From Arthrobacter sp. SLBN-122 (GTDB taxonomy: Bacteria; Actinomycetota; Actinomycetes; Actinomycetales; Micrococcaceae): a stretch of 64,000 nt of DNA. The stretch lies in NCBI RefSeq assembly GCF_006715165.1, contig NZ_VFMS01000001.1, positions 3,224,001-3,288,000 of the forward strand, read 5' to 3'. This document shows, in pieces, positions 19,317 through 27,560 of this stretch. The notes beneath the pieces were generated by a model that saw nothing but the letters and a program-made list of their open reading frames with translations, did not search any database and had not been told where the DNA came from. How positions within the stretch are numbered: the first letter of the stretch is position 1; every line of letters begins with the position of its first letter. The position numbers and the translations under genes were made by a program.

Positions 19317-20078
19317 TTATCCCTGCATCAGAGTCCTGGCGGACTTGTTGGGTACGGGACTGCTGAACTGCTTCAGGCGTTCCCTCGTGGAGTTCAGTGG
19401 CTCGTAGTCACCGAATATGAGCCAGTCAGAGTAGTTCACTGAGACATAGTTCTCGTCTATCAACCGCAGCCATGCTTCCCTGACAGCGGCCTTGATGGCG
19501 GGTGAGCCCGTGATGATGAGCCACTTGGCAGGGCGGTGGTTGCTCCTGAAAAGATTCCACAGCGTGTACTGGTAGGACTTGGTGGGCAGAACGTCACCTG
19601 ACTCAACCCTGCCAACGATGCATCCGTTATGGATGCTTGTTTCTTTTGTCCTAGGGTTTGTGAGGCGGATGTTGGGTTGCAGGATGACAAAGTGCGCCAG
19701 TGGCTCAACTTCCGGCTTGCCCTTGCGGGTGTAGGTGTTGAACAGGAACGCCGGTAGGACTTCCCTCTGAACCTCCCGTCCGCGGATCTCGGATTCAACC
19801 TTGAACGACTGGTTGATGCGGTGGGTGAAACGCTCGGTGTCGTCGGTGCGCATGTCGGTCATGTTCCACTCGTGGTTATTCACAACAGGCAGACCTGAAC
19901 CGTTGCCAAGTTTCAGCCACGCTTCGCTTGCGGCCTTTTGGAAGGCAACGATGTCGGAGTTCCTGAAGGACTCAACGTGGGAAGCCGCATCAGCGATACG
20001 CAACCCTGTGACTACAGGCTGTGCAGGAGGTGTGAAATGGGTGCGTTTCTCATCAGCGTTGTCCTCCTGAACATGGCA
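19317..20078 (-). pseudogene. 3' part of a winged-helix protein gene split by the IS
   Basis: After the IS boundary the minus-strand frame continues with CHVQEDNADEK and runs 253 residues to a stop followed by a terminator. Joined to the part at 23337-24119 with one copy of the AAC target duplication, the frame closes perfectly (EDEYVN + CHVQEDN) and gives a 514-residue protein. This half holds an alpha/beta region (KWLIITGSPAIKAAVREAW) that could be a nuclease-like fold as in replication-relaxation proteins (inference). A longer frame reading out of the IS end is not a real start. Confidence 0.8.
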
Positions 20079-20081
20079 GTT
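20079..20081. repeat. target-site duplication of the IS, left copy
   Basis: GTT at 20079-20081 and again at 23337-23339. Removing the IS with one copy restores the interrupted gene in frame, which supports these edges; three bases is short for IS21 (usually 4-8). Confidence 0.55.
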
Positions 20082-20208
20082 TGGTTCAGGACCGGTGTGA
20101 CGGCTTGAGTCAGGACCACCCAGGACTCGCCGGTTGCTTGTGACGGTTTGATTCAGGACCACCCCAGTGTTGTTTTCATCTGATGAAAGCGAGCATTTGG
20201 AGGTCCGG

Positions 20209-21885
20209 ATGAGGGTGCGCATGGAACTGTTTGCCAATATCCGCAGGGACGCCCGCGTGGAGGGCTTGTCAATCCGTGGGCTGGCAAAGCGGTATCAGAT
20301 CGGCAGGGACACCGTCCGGCAGGCTTTGTCGGATCCTGTTCCGCCGCCGCGAAAGACGCCCGAGAGGTCATCGCCCCGGTTGGACCCGTTCAAGCTGGTG
20401 ATCGATGCCATGCTGACCGAGGACACGACGGCGCCGCGGAAGCAGCGCCATACCGCGCGCAGGATCTTGGCCCGGCTCATTGAGGAGCAGGGCGCGGAGG
20501 AACTCTCGTATTCGACGGTGCGTGACTACGTGCGGGTCCGCCGGGCGCAGATCGATGTTGAGGCCGGCCGCCGCGTTGAAGTTTTCATCCCGCAGGAGCA
20601 CGCGCCGGGCGCGGAGGCGGAGGTGGACTTCGGCGAAGTCTGGGTCATCCTGAACGGGGTGAAGACGAAGTGCCACATGTTCATCTTCCGGCTCTCCCAC
20701 TCAGGCAAAGCCGTCCACCGGATTTACCCGACGCAGGCCCAAGAAGCCTTTCTGGAAGGCCACATAGAAGCCTTCAATGTTTTGGGCGGCGTCCCGACCA
20801 AACACATCCGCTATGACAATCTCACCAGCGCCGTCACTGCGGTGGTGTTCGGGCAGGGCCGGCAACGCCAGGAGAACGACCGCTGGGTGCTGTTCCGCTC
20901 GCACTACGGCTTCGATCCCTTCTACTGCCAGCCCGGCATCGTCGGGGCCCATGAAAAAGGTGGGGTTGAGGGCGAGGTGGGCTGGTTCCGCCGCAACCGT
21001 CTCTCGCCCATGCCTGTCGCCGAGTCCCTCGATGAGCTCAACGACCGGATCCGGGCCTGGGAAACCCAGGACGATGGCCGGAGGATCGAGGACAGGATCC
21101 GTACCATCGGCCGGGACTTCGAGGCCGAGCAGCCGTTCCTGGCACCAGTGCCGGCAGAGGTCTTTGATCCGGGGCTGGTGTTGAACCCCAGGGTTGACAG
21201 GTCATCGATGATCACGGTGCGGATGGTGAAGTACTCCGTCCCGGCCCGATTCATCGGCCGGAAGGTCCGGGTTTCGTTGAGGGCGTCCGAGGTGGTGGTT
21301 TTCGACGGCAGTGCCGTGGCCGCCAGGCATCCGCGAATTGTTGCCAAACGCGGGCAGTCAGTCCAGCTGGACCACTATCTGGAGGTCCTCAAGACCAAGC
21401 CCGGCGCCCTGCCCGGCTCCACCGCCCTGGCCCGGGCACGGGAGTCCGGGGCGTTCACCAGCGCCCACGAGGCGTTTTGGGCCGCCTCCCGCCGGGTCAA
21501 CGGCGATGCCGACGGAACCCGTGAACTCATCGACGTCCTGCTGCTCCACCGGTCCATGGACGCTGGAGACGTTGAAGCTGGGATCACCGCGGCCCTGGGA
21601 GTGGGTGCCGTCAATGCCGACGTCGTGGCGGTCGAAGCCCGCAGACACGCAACGATGTCTTCCGTGGGTGGGTCCGGTCCGGACCGTCATCCCGGTGCTC
21701 ACGCTGACGTGAATGTGCAACGGGTTGTCAGTCTCACCCAACGCCGGCTCATGGACCCGGCAGCGGTCATCGCCGGACTCCCGCCGGACACCCGATCCCT
21801 GCCATCGATCGGTGCTTATGACGAGCTGCTGGCCAAACGCACCGAACACCCCGCAGGAACACCGTCGAAGGAGAACACCTCATGA
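20209..21885 (+). CDS. istA: IS21-family transposase IstA
   Basis: A 558-residue DDE transposase. An N-terminal HTH (SIRGLAKRYQIGRDTVRQAL) binds the IS ends; the catalytic core shows Asp in AEVDFGEVWV, Asp in HIRYDNLTSAV, and Glu in GAHEKGGVEGEVG. A C-terminal beta domain (YSVPARFIGRKVRV) is typical. I chose ATG 20209 since GGAGG lies 5 bases before it; an in-frame TTG 42 bases upstream lacks a ribosome site. Stop overlaps istB as ATGA. It appears intact. Confidence 0.93.
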   Translation: MRVRMELFANIRRDARVEGLSIRGLAKRYQIGRDTVRQALSDPVPPPRKTPERSSPRLDPFKLVIDAMLTEDTTAPRKQRHTARRILARLIEEQGAEELSYSTVRDYVRVRRAQIDVEAGRRVEVFIPQEHAPGAEAEVDFGEVWVILNGVKTKCHMFIFRLSHSGKAVHRIYPTQAQEAFLEGHIEAFNVLGGVPTKHIRYDNLTSAVTAVVFGQGRQRQENDRWVLFRSHYGFDPFYCQPGIVGAHEKGGVEGEVGWFRRNRLSPMPVAESLDELNDRIRAWETQDDGRRIEDRIRTIGRDFEAEQPFLAPVPAEVFDPGLVLNPRVDRSSMITVRMVKYSVPARFIGRKVRVSLRASEVVVFDGSAVAARHPRIVAKRGQSVQLDHYLEVLKTKPGALPGSTALARARESGAFTSAHEAFWAASRRVNGDADGTRELIDVLLLHRSMDAGDVEAGITAALGVGAVNADVVAVEARRHATMSSVGGSGPDRHPGAHADVNVQRVVSLTQRRLMDPAAVIAGLPPDTRSLPSIGAYDELLAKRTEHPAGTPSKENTS

Positions 21886-22700
21886 GTCCCACCGCACCGG
21901 CCATCACCATCACCCCGACGCTGCGCCGGCGGCGCGGCCTGACCGAACAGGCCGCCGTCGCTGCGGTGGACCAGGCTTGCAGACGGCTAAGGCTGCCGAC
22001 TATCCGGGCCGTGCTCGATGAAGCCCTCACCATCGCTGGCAAAGAACAACTCTCCTACCAAGGCTTCCTGGCCGAGTTGCTGCTGGCCGAGTGTGATGAC
22101 CGGGACCGGCGCTCCTCCATTCGCAGGGTCAAAGCTGCGAACTTTCCGCGGGACAAGTGGCTCGGGGACTTCGATTTCGACGCGAACCCGAACATCAACC
22201 CCGCCACGATCCACACCCTTGCGACCGGGGACTGGATCCGCAAGGGATCGCCCCTATGCCTGATTGGTGATTCCGGGACAGGGAAGTCCCACCTGCTCAT
22301 CGGGCTCGGCACCGCGGCCGCCGAGAAGGGCTACCGCGTCAAATACACCCTCGCCACCCGGCTCGTGAACGAACTCGTCGAAGCCGCTGATGAGAGAGTC
22401 CTCGCCAAAACCATCGCCCGCTACGGCCGGGTGGACCTGCTCTGCATCGATGAACTCGGCTATATGGAACTGGACCGCCGGGGCGCCGAACTCCTCTTCC
22501 AGGTCCTCACAGAACGCGAAGAAAAGAACTCCATCGCCATCGCAAGCAACGAATCGTTCTCTGGGTGGACCAAAACCTTCACCGACCCGCGCTTGTGCGC
22601 GGCGATCGTCGACCGGCTCACCTTCAACGGTGCCATCATCGAAACCGGCACAGACTCCTACCGGCTCGCCCACACCCTCGCCCAACAAACCGGAGGCTAG
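21882..22700 (+). CDS. istB: IS21-family helper ATPase IstB
   Basis: A 272-residue AAA+ ATPase that assembles on target DNA and activates IstA. Walker A is GDSGTGKSHLL (about residues 127-137), Walker B LLCIDELGYMELD (about 186), then the sensor region NSIAIASNESF and a C-terminal arginine-rich helix. The four-base overlap with istA gives coupled translation. Intact. Confidence 0.93.
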   Translation: MSPTAPAITITPTLRRRRGLTEQAAVAAVDQACRRLRLPTIRAVLDEALTIAGKEQLSYQGFLAELLLAECDDRDRRSSIRRVKAANFPRDKWLGDFDFDANPNINPATIHTLATGDWIRKGSPLCLIGDSGTGKSHLLIGLGTAAAEKGYRVKYTLATRLVNELVEAADERVLAKTIARYGRVDLLCIDELGYMELDRRGAELLFQVLTEREEKNSIAIASNESFSGWTKTFTDPRLCAAIVDRLTFNGAIIETGTDSYRLAHTLAQQTGG

Positions 22701-22728
22701 CCGGGAGCCCTTCGACTACAGATACAAA

Positions 22729-23184
22729 CTATCCGCGAGTGAGATCCCTGGTTAGGTACTGATTCCGCGTCTCAATTAGCTTCCTGAGGTAGCGAGCCAG
22801 CACCAGCTTCTCGACAAGACGCCCTATGGGTCCGAAGGGGGCCGCGAACTCGATTCGATCAACCATCGTGGTGCCCGCCGGATCCTGACTGAACTCATGG
22901 ACGTGCCGGAACCGCCGAAATGGACCTTTGACCTGCTCGTCGACAAAATAGTCAGGCGACTCCATCTCGGTAATCCGGCTCGTCATCTGAAGCGGAACGC
23001 CGAAGTGCCAGGCTCGCCACGTGACTTCCTCACCCAAGGAGATGAGACCGGACGTCACGCCAGCAACCGCCTCTTCTCGAGACTGCGCCATCGAGTCCTT
23101 GTGGGCGTCAATGCTCCGGGCACGGTCAAACAGCTCCGATTTAGGCGTGCTTGTCCGTGTTGTGCACTCAAAGTAAACGGCCAT
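22729..23184 (-). CDS. SRPBCC (START-like) family protein, IS passenger gene
   Basis: A 151-residue single-domain protein of the SRPBCC hydrophobic-pocket fold. Seen: VYFECTTRT beta strand, LFDRARSIDAHKDSM helix, VTWRAWHFGVP strand, DEQVKGPFRRFRHVHEF strands and a C-terminal helix LVEKLVLARYLRKLIETRNQYL. I start it at ATG 23184, where the conserved strand begins; an upstream extension of 28 residues is in frame. It lies inside the IS, between istB and the right inverted repeat, on the opposite strand, and does not look like a transposition protein. Ligand unknown. Confidence 0.72.
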   Translation of the reverse strand: MAVYFECTTRTSTPKSELFDRARSIDAHKDSMAQSREEAVAGVTSGLISLGEEVTWRAWHFGVPLQMTSRITEMESPDYFVDEQVKGPFRRFRHVHEFSQDPAGTTMVDRIEFAAPFGPIGRLVEKLVLARYLRKLIETRNQYLTRDLTRG

Positions 23185-23336
23185 TTTCAGAGTATGGCAG
23201 TTCGTTCGTGGTCTGCTTGAATCGCGGAAGCCCGAGGCCACTGCGCCCGTCGCGTCGTGAGATGGCAACGCCGAGCCCTCATGCCAGCAGGGCGTGGGTG
23301 GTCCTGGATCAGGCCGTCTCAGTGGTCCTGAATCAG

Positions 23337-24119
23337 GTTGACATACTCATCCTCCAGGAGAATCGTTCCGGTCCTGATCTGAAGGATGACGGATGCCAGA
23401 TTGCTGATGGTCTTGTGTTCAAGAACGTCAAGGCTGTTGTGGTCAAAGGTGGGGGAGAGAAGTTCGTTGTTCACGGGCAGCCTGTAATCAACGTGCTCTG
23501 CCCCAACACGGGTGAGGATGAAAAACGGAGTGATCTTCCCGGTGGGGGAGATTTTCTTGATGCTTCCGTTGTTCTGGAGCTTGACGAGGTTTGTCCTGCG
23601 GAGGCTCTCAGATACGCGGGGAATATCGCTGAGAGGACGATTTTGCTGTGCCACTAGGACGAAGGCAATCTGGTCACATGTCAGCCTCTGGACCTCGTTC
23701 AGCAATGTGAGGATAAGCAAGTCCCGCTGGGTGGGGACGAACTTCTCGGCAGGAGTGGCCTCTTCTGTCTGCTTCTGCTTGGACTCCATAATCTTCTGGA
23801 TAGAAGGCATGACAGCCTTGGTGGGGGACGGAAGGGCTGGGGCTGACCTCTTGATTTGGAGCTCCTCCTGCTCAGCCTCCGCAAAAATCCTGATGGTCTC
23901 CTCAAGTTGTTGCTGGACAGGCTTGATTGCTTCATCCTTCTTACCGATGACTAGAACCCGAGATGACTGGGGTTCGGTCGCACGGAGTTGAGGGCTGGAA
24001 AGTGCCGCTGAGCTCGCGCTCCGTCTCTCAGGGCGTTTAGGTAGGTTGGGGAGCTTGGATGTGGCGGGTGCGGGGGATGGTGCCGACATAAGTGGTTCGT
24101 CGTTCAAGAAATCGTTCAT
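23337..24119 (-). pseudogene. 5' part of a winged-helix (replication-relaxation-like) gene split by the IS
   Basis: The real N-terminus: a charged, proline-rich leader of about 125 residues, then a winged-helix domain with QRDLLILTLLNEVQRLTCDQIAFVL and LRRTNLVKLQNNGSIKKIS, the pattern seen in replication-relaxation family proteins of actinobacterial mobile elements. At EDEYVN the frame runs into the IS end and stops after LIQDH. The continuation is at 19317-20078. ATG start with GAAAGGAACC, as for other element genes. It lacks a good copy of the shared promoter motif. Confidence 0.78.
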
Positions 24120-24346
24120 AGGGTTCCTTTCGTTGGGGATGGTGGTCTTGTAGCAGGGTGGATCTGTACCGGATGTCCAACCGGATCTTTTGCCGGATAC
24201 GAAGTTCCATGAAGTTGTATCGGCCCTATTGAGAGGTTTCCCATGACCTCAGTAAAAGAATTTTCTGGAAGCCCTGGATATGACGAAGCCCGCTCACTCC
24301 AATCCCAGAAGAGGCAAAGGTGAACGGGCTGTCAGTGGCTGGGTGA
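24120..24346. other. gene-free stretch with a hairpin
   Basis: Upstream region of the interrupted gene. AGCCCGCTCAC (24287-24297) pairs with GTGAACGGGCT (24320-24330), one mismatch, and may terminate the small membrane-protein gene. A GTATCGGCC string near 24,214 weakly recalls the shared motif but is not a good copy. Confidence 0.5.
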
Positions 24347-24589
24347 TTACTGTGCTGAGTCCTGGCTTTGCTTGTCCCTGTGCAGCATCAGGAAGTAGAT
24401 GGCAGCCGTGAACAGGTAGACAGCGAGTACCGGGTCCCACATCTGTCGGTACTGCTCTGAGACACCATGGCCTGCAATCAGGGAAGGCGGTGCCGGCAGG
24501 AGTCCAATCATCAGGGTCAGTTCCCACGTCAGCATGAGCGTCTTGAGATTGATGGTGAGGTGGGGACGGATGACATTGAGAAGAATCAT
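24347..24589 (-). CDS. small two-helix membrane protein
   Basis: 80 residues: MILLNVIRPHL start, a first hydrophobic segment (MLTWELTLMIGLL), a Pro-rich bend, a second segment (PVLAVYLFTAAIYFLML) and a polar tail HRDKQSQDSAQ. ATG 24589 has GAAAGGAACC right before it, as at the neighbouring element genes, and the shared promoter motif 35 bases upstream. A longer frame starting at 24775 would run through a terminator and is rejected. Function unknown; size and layout recall holin-like or toxin-like proteins but nothing proves it. Confidence 0.62.
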   Translation of the reverse strand: MILLNVIRPHLTINLKTLMLTWELTLMIGLLPAPPSLIAGHGVSEQYRQMWDPVLAVYLFTAAIYFLMLHRDKQSQDSAQ

Positions 24590-24623
24590 GGTTCCTTTCG
24601 GTGGGCGAGGAGTGGATGGGGTT

Positions 24624-24644
24624 TCTGTCGGTGGATGTTTCGGT
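24624..24644 (-). promoter_or_regulatory. shared upstream motif, copy 3
   Basis: Coding strand ACCGA-AACATCCACC-GACAGA, 35 bases before the ATG of the 80-residue membrane protein. Here the spacer lacks the TATA found in the other three copies, so the conserved ends rather than a -10 box define the motif. Confidence 0.5.
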
Positions 24645-24703
24645 AGAGCTCCCGGTGATGTCAGAGTGAGCAGGATTCCGGTGTTCACCTGAAAGCAAGA
24701 GAA

Positions 24704-24741
24704 AACCCGCCCCAGTTCTCCTTGTGGAGGTGAGGCGGGTT
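24704..24741 (-). terminator. terminator after the Rep-like gene
   Basis: AACCCGCC (24704-24711) pairs with GGCGGGTT (24734-24741), followed on the minus strand by TTTTCT. It lies 18 bases past the stop at 24759. Confidence 0.75.
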
Positions 24742-24758
24742 CTTGGCTGTGCAGGTTC

Positions 24759-26159
24759 TTATCCGAGAAAACCATGAGCGTTGGCGTTTCCGTTCAAGAG
24801 GAAGAACGGGCGAATCTTGAAGTGCTCGTCACGCATCACCTGAGATAGCTTCCCGGCTTTCACCAGCTCATCAAGTACTCCGTTGATGGCACGACGGATC
24901 TCGCGGTTGTTTTCGTCAACGAACCACAAAACGCCGTCAATGATGCCAGCCTTAACCATTTCTACTTCCTGCGCCAATGTGCGTCGGTACACAGTCCGGC
25001 CCTTTGGCTTCATGGTCACCTCTACCTCGTACAGCCAGGTTCCTGAGCGTCGTTTCTCATTGTCATCACCGAACATGATGTTAGGGAGAGCGACAGCACC
25101 ATCAGCGCGGTGCGTCTGTCCGTGCTGTCCAAGGTGGTCGGGGTGTGTGAGGAGATGCAGGTAGCCTGCATTGCTGCCTGAGCCAACCCAGATATCTTCC
25201 ATGGTTTTCATCCAACCCTGCTCGGCATGTTCGTATGCTGCCCTGTCCAATGCCTTCATGTAGTCCTTCCGGTTCGTTTCCACTGATGGATATGCCTTCT
25301 CGGAAAGGAACTGCATGCGGTCTGGGAGCCAGTTGGACTTCAGGATTTGCTGGTCACGAAGTTTGGGCGAGGTTGCCAGCTGCAGCAGACGCTCCGGGAA
25401 GACCACCTTCGGCTTTGCCGTGAACAGGCCATCGGTCAGCAATGCGGCATTAGGACCACCCTTGGCAAGGATGATGCCTACGGAAGCGGCAAGGAGGGTG
25501 TGCTGGTAAGTGGAGGGCCGCGGAAAGATCTTGGGTACGGTGTCGTCAATACCGGCCCAGGCGAGTCCCAGCGGAAGGATGCGGTTGACCCGGACCGAGT
25601 AGGTGTGGTCGCTTTCAATGAAGCCCGCGTTGATCCACTTGTTGACCCGCTTCCGCATGGCATCAATGGTGGTGTCAAAGTGGTAGGCGAAGTGAGCAAG
25701 GGTCAGGAGCATGTAGCCGTGGAGCAGCTTCAGCCCCACTTCGTCTTGGTCGCGGAATGAGAGCCGGCTTCCGTCAGATGTCTTGACTGCCGGGTACTTC
25801 CGGTTGGAACGCTTGTTGACCTGTGTAACCTGCACACGCTGTGATGCCTTCTTCTGAACTACCGGCACCTCATCAAAGTCAAAGTTGTTCTTGCGGGGCT
25901 TACCCTTCACCGTCGTTGCACTGACGTTGTGCTGTTCCAGTTCTTCCGCAGTCATGGGCTGACGCTTACTGGTTGCTGTTTCCTCCGGGGCGGCGAGAGT
26001 GGACACTGCATCGTCGGACACGGTTGCTACCGGTTCAGTGCTTGCAACGAGGCGTGTGGAGTAGTCGGCAACGGGTGCTTCTGATGTGTGTACACCTGCA
26101 TGTGTGAGTGAGTCCTGTGTAGCTTTCAGGCGAGTTCGGGGAGTGTACAACTTAGCCAT
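24759..26159 (-). CDS. winged-helix protein, candidate replication (Rep/replication-relaxation-like) protein
   Basis: 466 residues. About 110 disordered N-terminal residues precede a winged-helix-like region: LKLLHGYMLLTLAHFAYHF, then MRKRVNKWINAGFIESDH. The C-terminal half has WLYEVEVTMKPKGRTVYRRTL and GVLWFVDENNREIRRAI, which look like the core strands of a restriction-endonuclease-like fold with E-x-E and K, as in replication-relaxation proteins. The interrupted gene nearby has the same two-part plan. It starts (ATG, GAAAGG) beside a 1.4-kb tract with iteron-like repeats, so an initiator role is plausible. Own promoter motif and terminator. Family call is tentative. Confidence 0.6.
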   Translation of the reverse strand: MAKLYTPRTRLKATQDSLTHAGVHTSEAPVADYSTRLVASTEPVATVSDDAVSTLAAPEETATSKRQPMTAEELEQHNVSATTVKGKPRKNNFDFDEVPVVQKKASQRVQVTQVNKRSNRKYPAVKTSDGSRLSFRDQDEVGLKLLHGYMLLTLAHFAYHFDTTIDAMRKRVNKWINAGFIESDHTYSVRVNRILPLGLAWAGIDDTVPKIFPRPSTYQHTLLAASVGIILAKGGPNAALLTDGLFTAKPKVVFPERLLQLATSPKLRDQQILKSNWLPDRMQFLSEKAYPSVETNRKDYMKALDRAAYEHAEQGWMKTMEDIWVGSGSNAGYLHLLTHPDHLGQHGQTHRADGAVALPNIMFGDDNEKRRSGTWLYEVEVTMKPKGRTVYRRTLAQEVEMVKAGIIDGVLWFVDENNREIRRAINGVLDELVKAGKLSQVMRDEHFKIRPFFLLNGNANAHGFLG

Positions 26160-26189
26160 TGTTGTGGGGCCTTTCTTTTGATGCGGGAA

Positions 26190-26210
26190 TCTGTCGATTC
26201 TGATATCGGT
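26190..26210 (-). promoter_or_regulatory. shared upstream motif, copy 4
   Basis: Coding strand ACCGA-TATCAGAATC-GACAGA, 31 bases before the ATG of the Rep-like gene; preceded by TTGACGGG. Confidence 0.6.
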
Positions 26211-26350
26211 AGAAACCCGTCAAAAACCTCCCTGTGAATGAGAGTTGCACCAGTTTTTCGAACGGAGGACTTTTTCAACTCGATCCCAATAGCCAGTAAG
26301 GCCGCTTCAAAACTGTATTCGGCAGTACTACACCCCACTATTGAATGCAA

Positions 26351-26542
26351 AATCTAAGCCATTCGCCATACACACCCCTCTAATACCCCTCAGAAGCCAC
26401 AGGAAGCCCGTACAGGCGTTTCTAAGGCATATACACATGAGGAGTCCACAAATGTAAACAAATTGCTTAGAAGGGCATACGGGGCTTACAGGCGATTACA
26501 CATGCAAGCACGGATTACAGCCAATGGCTTAGAAAGGCACAC
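26351..26542. repeat. iteron-like repeats (AATGGCTTAGAAAGGCA)
   Basis: Four degenerate copies: inverted at about 26,352 (TCTAAGCCATT) and 26,416 (GCGTTTCTAAGGCATA), direct at 26,465 (GCTTAGAAGGGCATAC) and 26,522 (CAATGGCTTAGAAAGGCAC). Two in each direction, 50-65 bases apart. Confidence 0.5.
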
Positions 26543-26867
26543 AGCCCCTCAGGAGACTGCCTACACACGTAAGCAAGCAACCACTGTCAGCAGGATTGCA
26601 CATAAGCCGCATAAGAGAGTCCCGTACCTATGAGAGGTATATGCATAAGACCAGGCACCTGTAATCAAATATGAGAAGAACTCATATGAGGGATAGTCAT
26701 ATACCTATGAGGAGCCATGACTCGTGTATGTGTAATGACTAAAGGCTGAGTAGTCCTGTGAGTAGGTGAATACACTGGAGGCAGGTAAGCACTATGCAAG
26801 CAGTATGGATACACGAGCATTTATTGTTGCCACTATGTAAGCGTTCATATGTGGCTATTAAGCATGT

Positions 26868-26904
26868 AGGGCTTATGTGTATAGGGCTTATGTGTATAGG
26901 GCTT
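26868..26904 (+). repeat. tandem 15-bp repeat AGGGCTTATGTGTAT
   Basis: Two perfect copies (26868-26882, 26883-26897) and a partial third (26898-26904). It ends the AT-rich part of the tract. Confidence 0.85.
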
Positions 26905-27214
26905 GAGTAAGAGCCTGGACTGTGTAGGGAATGCAGCGGTATTCCTTTGAGGCTGCGTCGGGATGCCTACTTGTCAGCAGGAGGAGTACGACACAACCTG
27001 TTCCGTTGGGGGAGCAGGGAGGTTGCGTACATCCGGGGGGAGGCAAGCCTGCCGATGACGGTGGGAGCCACATCCATGCGAGAACCATGTGTTGGTGTTG
27101 GCAGTGGCAGCGTGTAGTCACCGTTGCCACTGCTTACTGTCGTTGTGGTTCAGCCGTATCGCGGGCTTGCGCACTCTGATGGAGTCCCGGCTCCCCGTTC
27201 CTTCGTCACTCCCC

Positions 27215-27298
27215 GGCATATGGCTCGCCGCCCTATGTACCCGCATGCTGTTCCGTCAGCATCCACGGCATAAGGTGGCTGGCCGCCCTTATGTATCC
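27215..27298. repeat. pair of related hairpins
   Basis: GGCATATGG...GCCCTATGTACC (27215-27242) and GGCATAAGG...GCCCTTATGTATCC (27267-27298) share order and wording; in the second CATAAGG pairs with CCTTATG across an 11-nt GC-rich loop, in the first the pairing is slightly weaker. Two such hairpins 52 bases apart could be protein or nick recognition sites. Confidence 0.5.
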
Positions 27299-27505
27299 TG
27301 GCTCTTTTTATTGGGGGAGTATCGCTTCCCCCAAGCCCCCTTGCTCTCCTTTGGGTGTGCTGTATCGCCAGCACCGGACCCTTCTGTTGGGTTGTTGTGG
27401 GGGAGAGGGTTATGGGTTGTGGGGTTCTGATGGTTGGTGGGTTGGCTGTTGGGGTTTCTTCTGGGATAAAAAGTCATCGCACAGCAGCAAGGAACGCAAC
27501 GATGG

Positions 27506-27560
27506 GGATGGCTTGCTTGTTTTCCTTCGGGGACAGAAACCTGCACGGAGTGAGATGAAC
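27506..27560. repeat. 3'-end repeat, copy 1
   Basis: A 55-bp repeat abutting the stop codon of the 27560-28522 gene. Core TTCGGGGACAGAAACCTGCACGG as split TTCGGGGACAGAA and ACCTGCACGG. About 47 of 55 bases match copy 2. Confidence 0.8.

Larger units (their letters stand above)
20082..23336. mobile_element. IS21-family insertion sequence with passenger gene
   Basis: Bounded by 40-bp imperfect inverted repeats (20082-20121 and 23296-23335, about 33 of 40 positions alike) starting with TG, each holding two GTTCAGGACC-like units as is usual for IS21 multiple terminal repeats; a further TGATTCAGGACCACC copy lies at about 20,149. It encodes IstA and IstB on the plus strand plus an opposite-strand SRPBCC gene between istB and the right end, making it about 3.25 kb instead of the usual 2-2.5 kb. 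It inserted into a minus-strand gene of the host element. Confidence 0.88.
26160..27559. other. 1.4-kb gene-free, repeat-rich tract (candidate origin region)
   Basis: No frame here looks like a real gene: those present lack coherent composition and ribosome sites. The first 750 bases are the most AT-rich part of the window and hold short dispersed repeats of GGCTTAGAA, CATAAG, GTAAGC and CTATGAG. The rest is G/T-rich on the plus strand with hairpins, including GGGGGAGTATCGCTTCCCCC at 27,314-27,333. Position next to a Rep-like gene suggests replication, partition or transfer functions in cis; unproven. Confidence 0.55.

Noticed and set aside
24205..24230. Possible fifth copy of the shared motif upstream of the interrupted gene
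   Set aside because: GTATCGGCC matches one half only; the TCTGTC half is absent and the distance to the start is about 90 bases instead of 31-37.
24590..24775. Longer start for the 80-residue membrane protein
   Set aside because: The extension would be read through the terminator of the Rep-like gene and the shared promoter motif; ATG 24589 has the GAAAGGAACC site.
24741..24775. Fourth copy of the 3'-end repeat, inverted, at the end of the Rep-like gene
   Set aside because: GAACCTGCACAG and the flanking GG resemble the core but only over about 12 bases and in the opposite direction; likely chance.
26351..26904. CRISPR array
   Set aside because: Repeats are short, degenerate and unevenly spaced, in both orientations, with no cas genes in the window.
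26931..27430. Plus-strand frames in the gene-free tract
   Set aside because: Tryptophan/cysteine-rich low-complexity translations without ribosome sites or family features.
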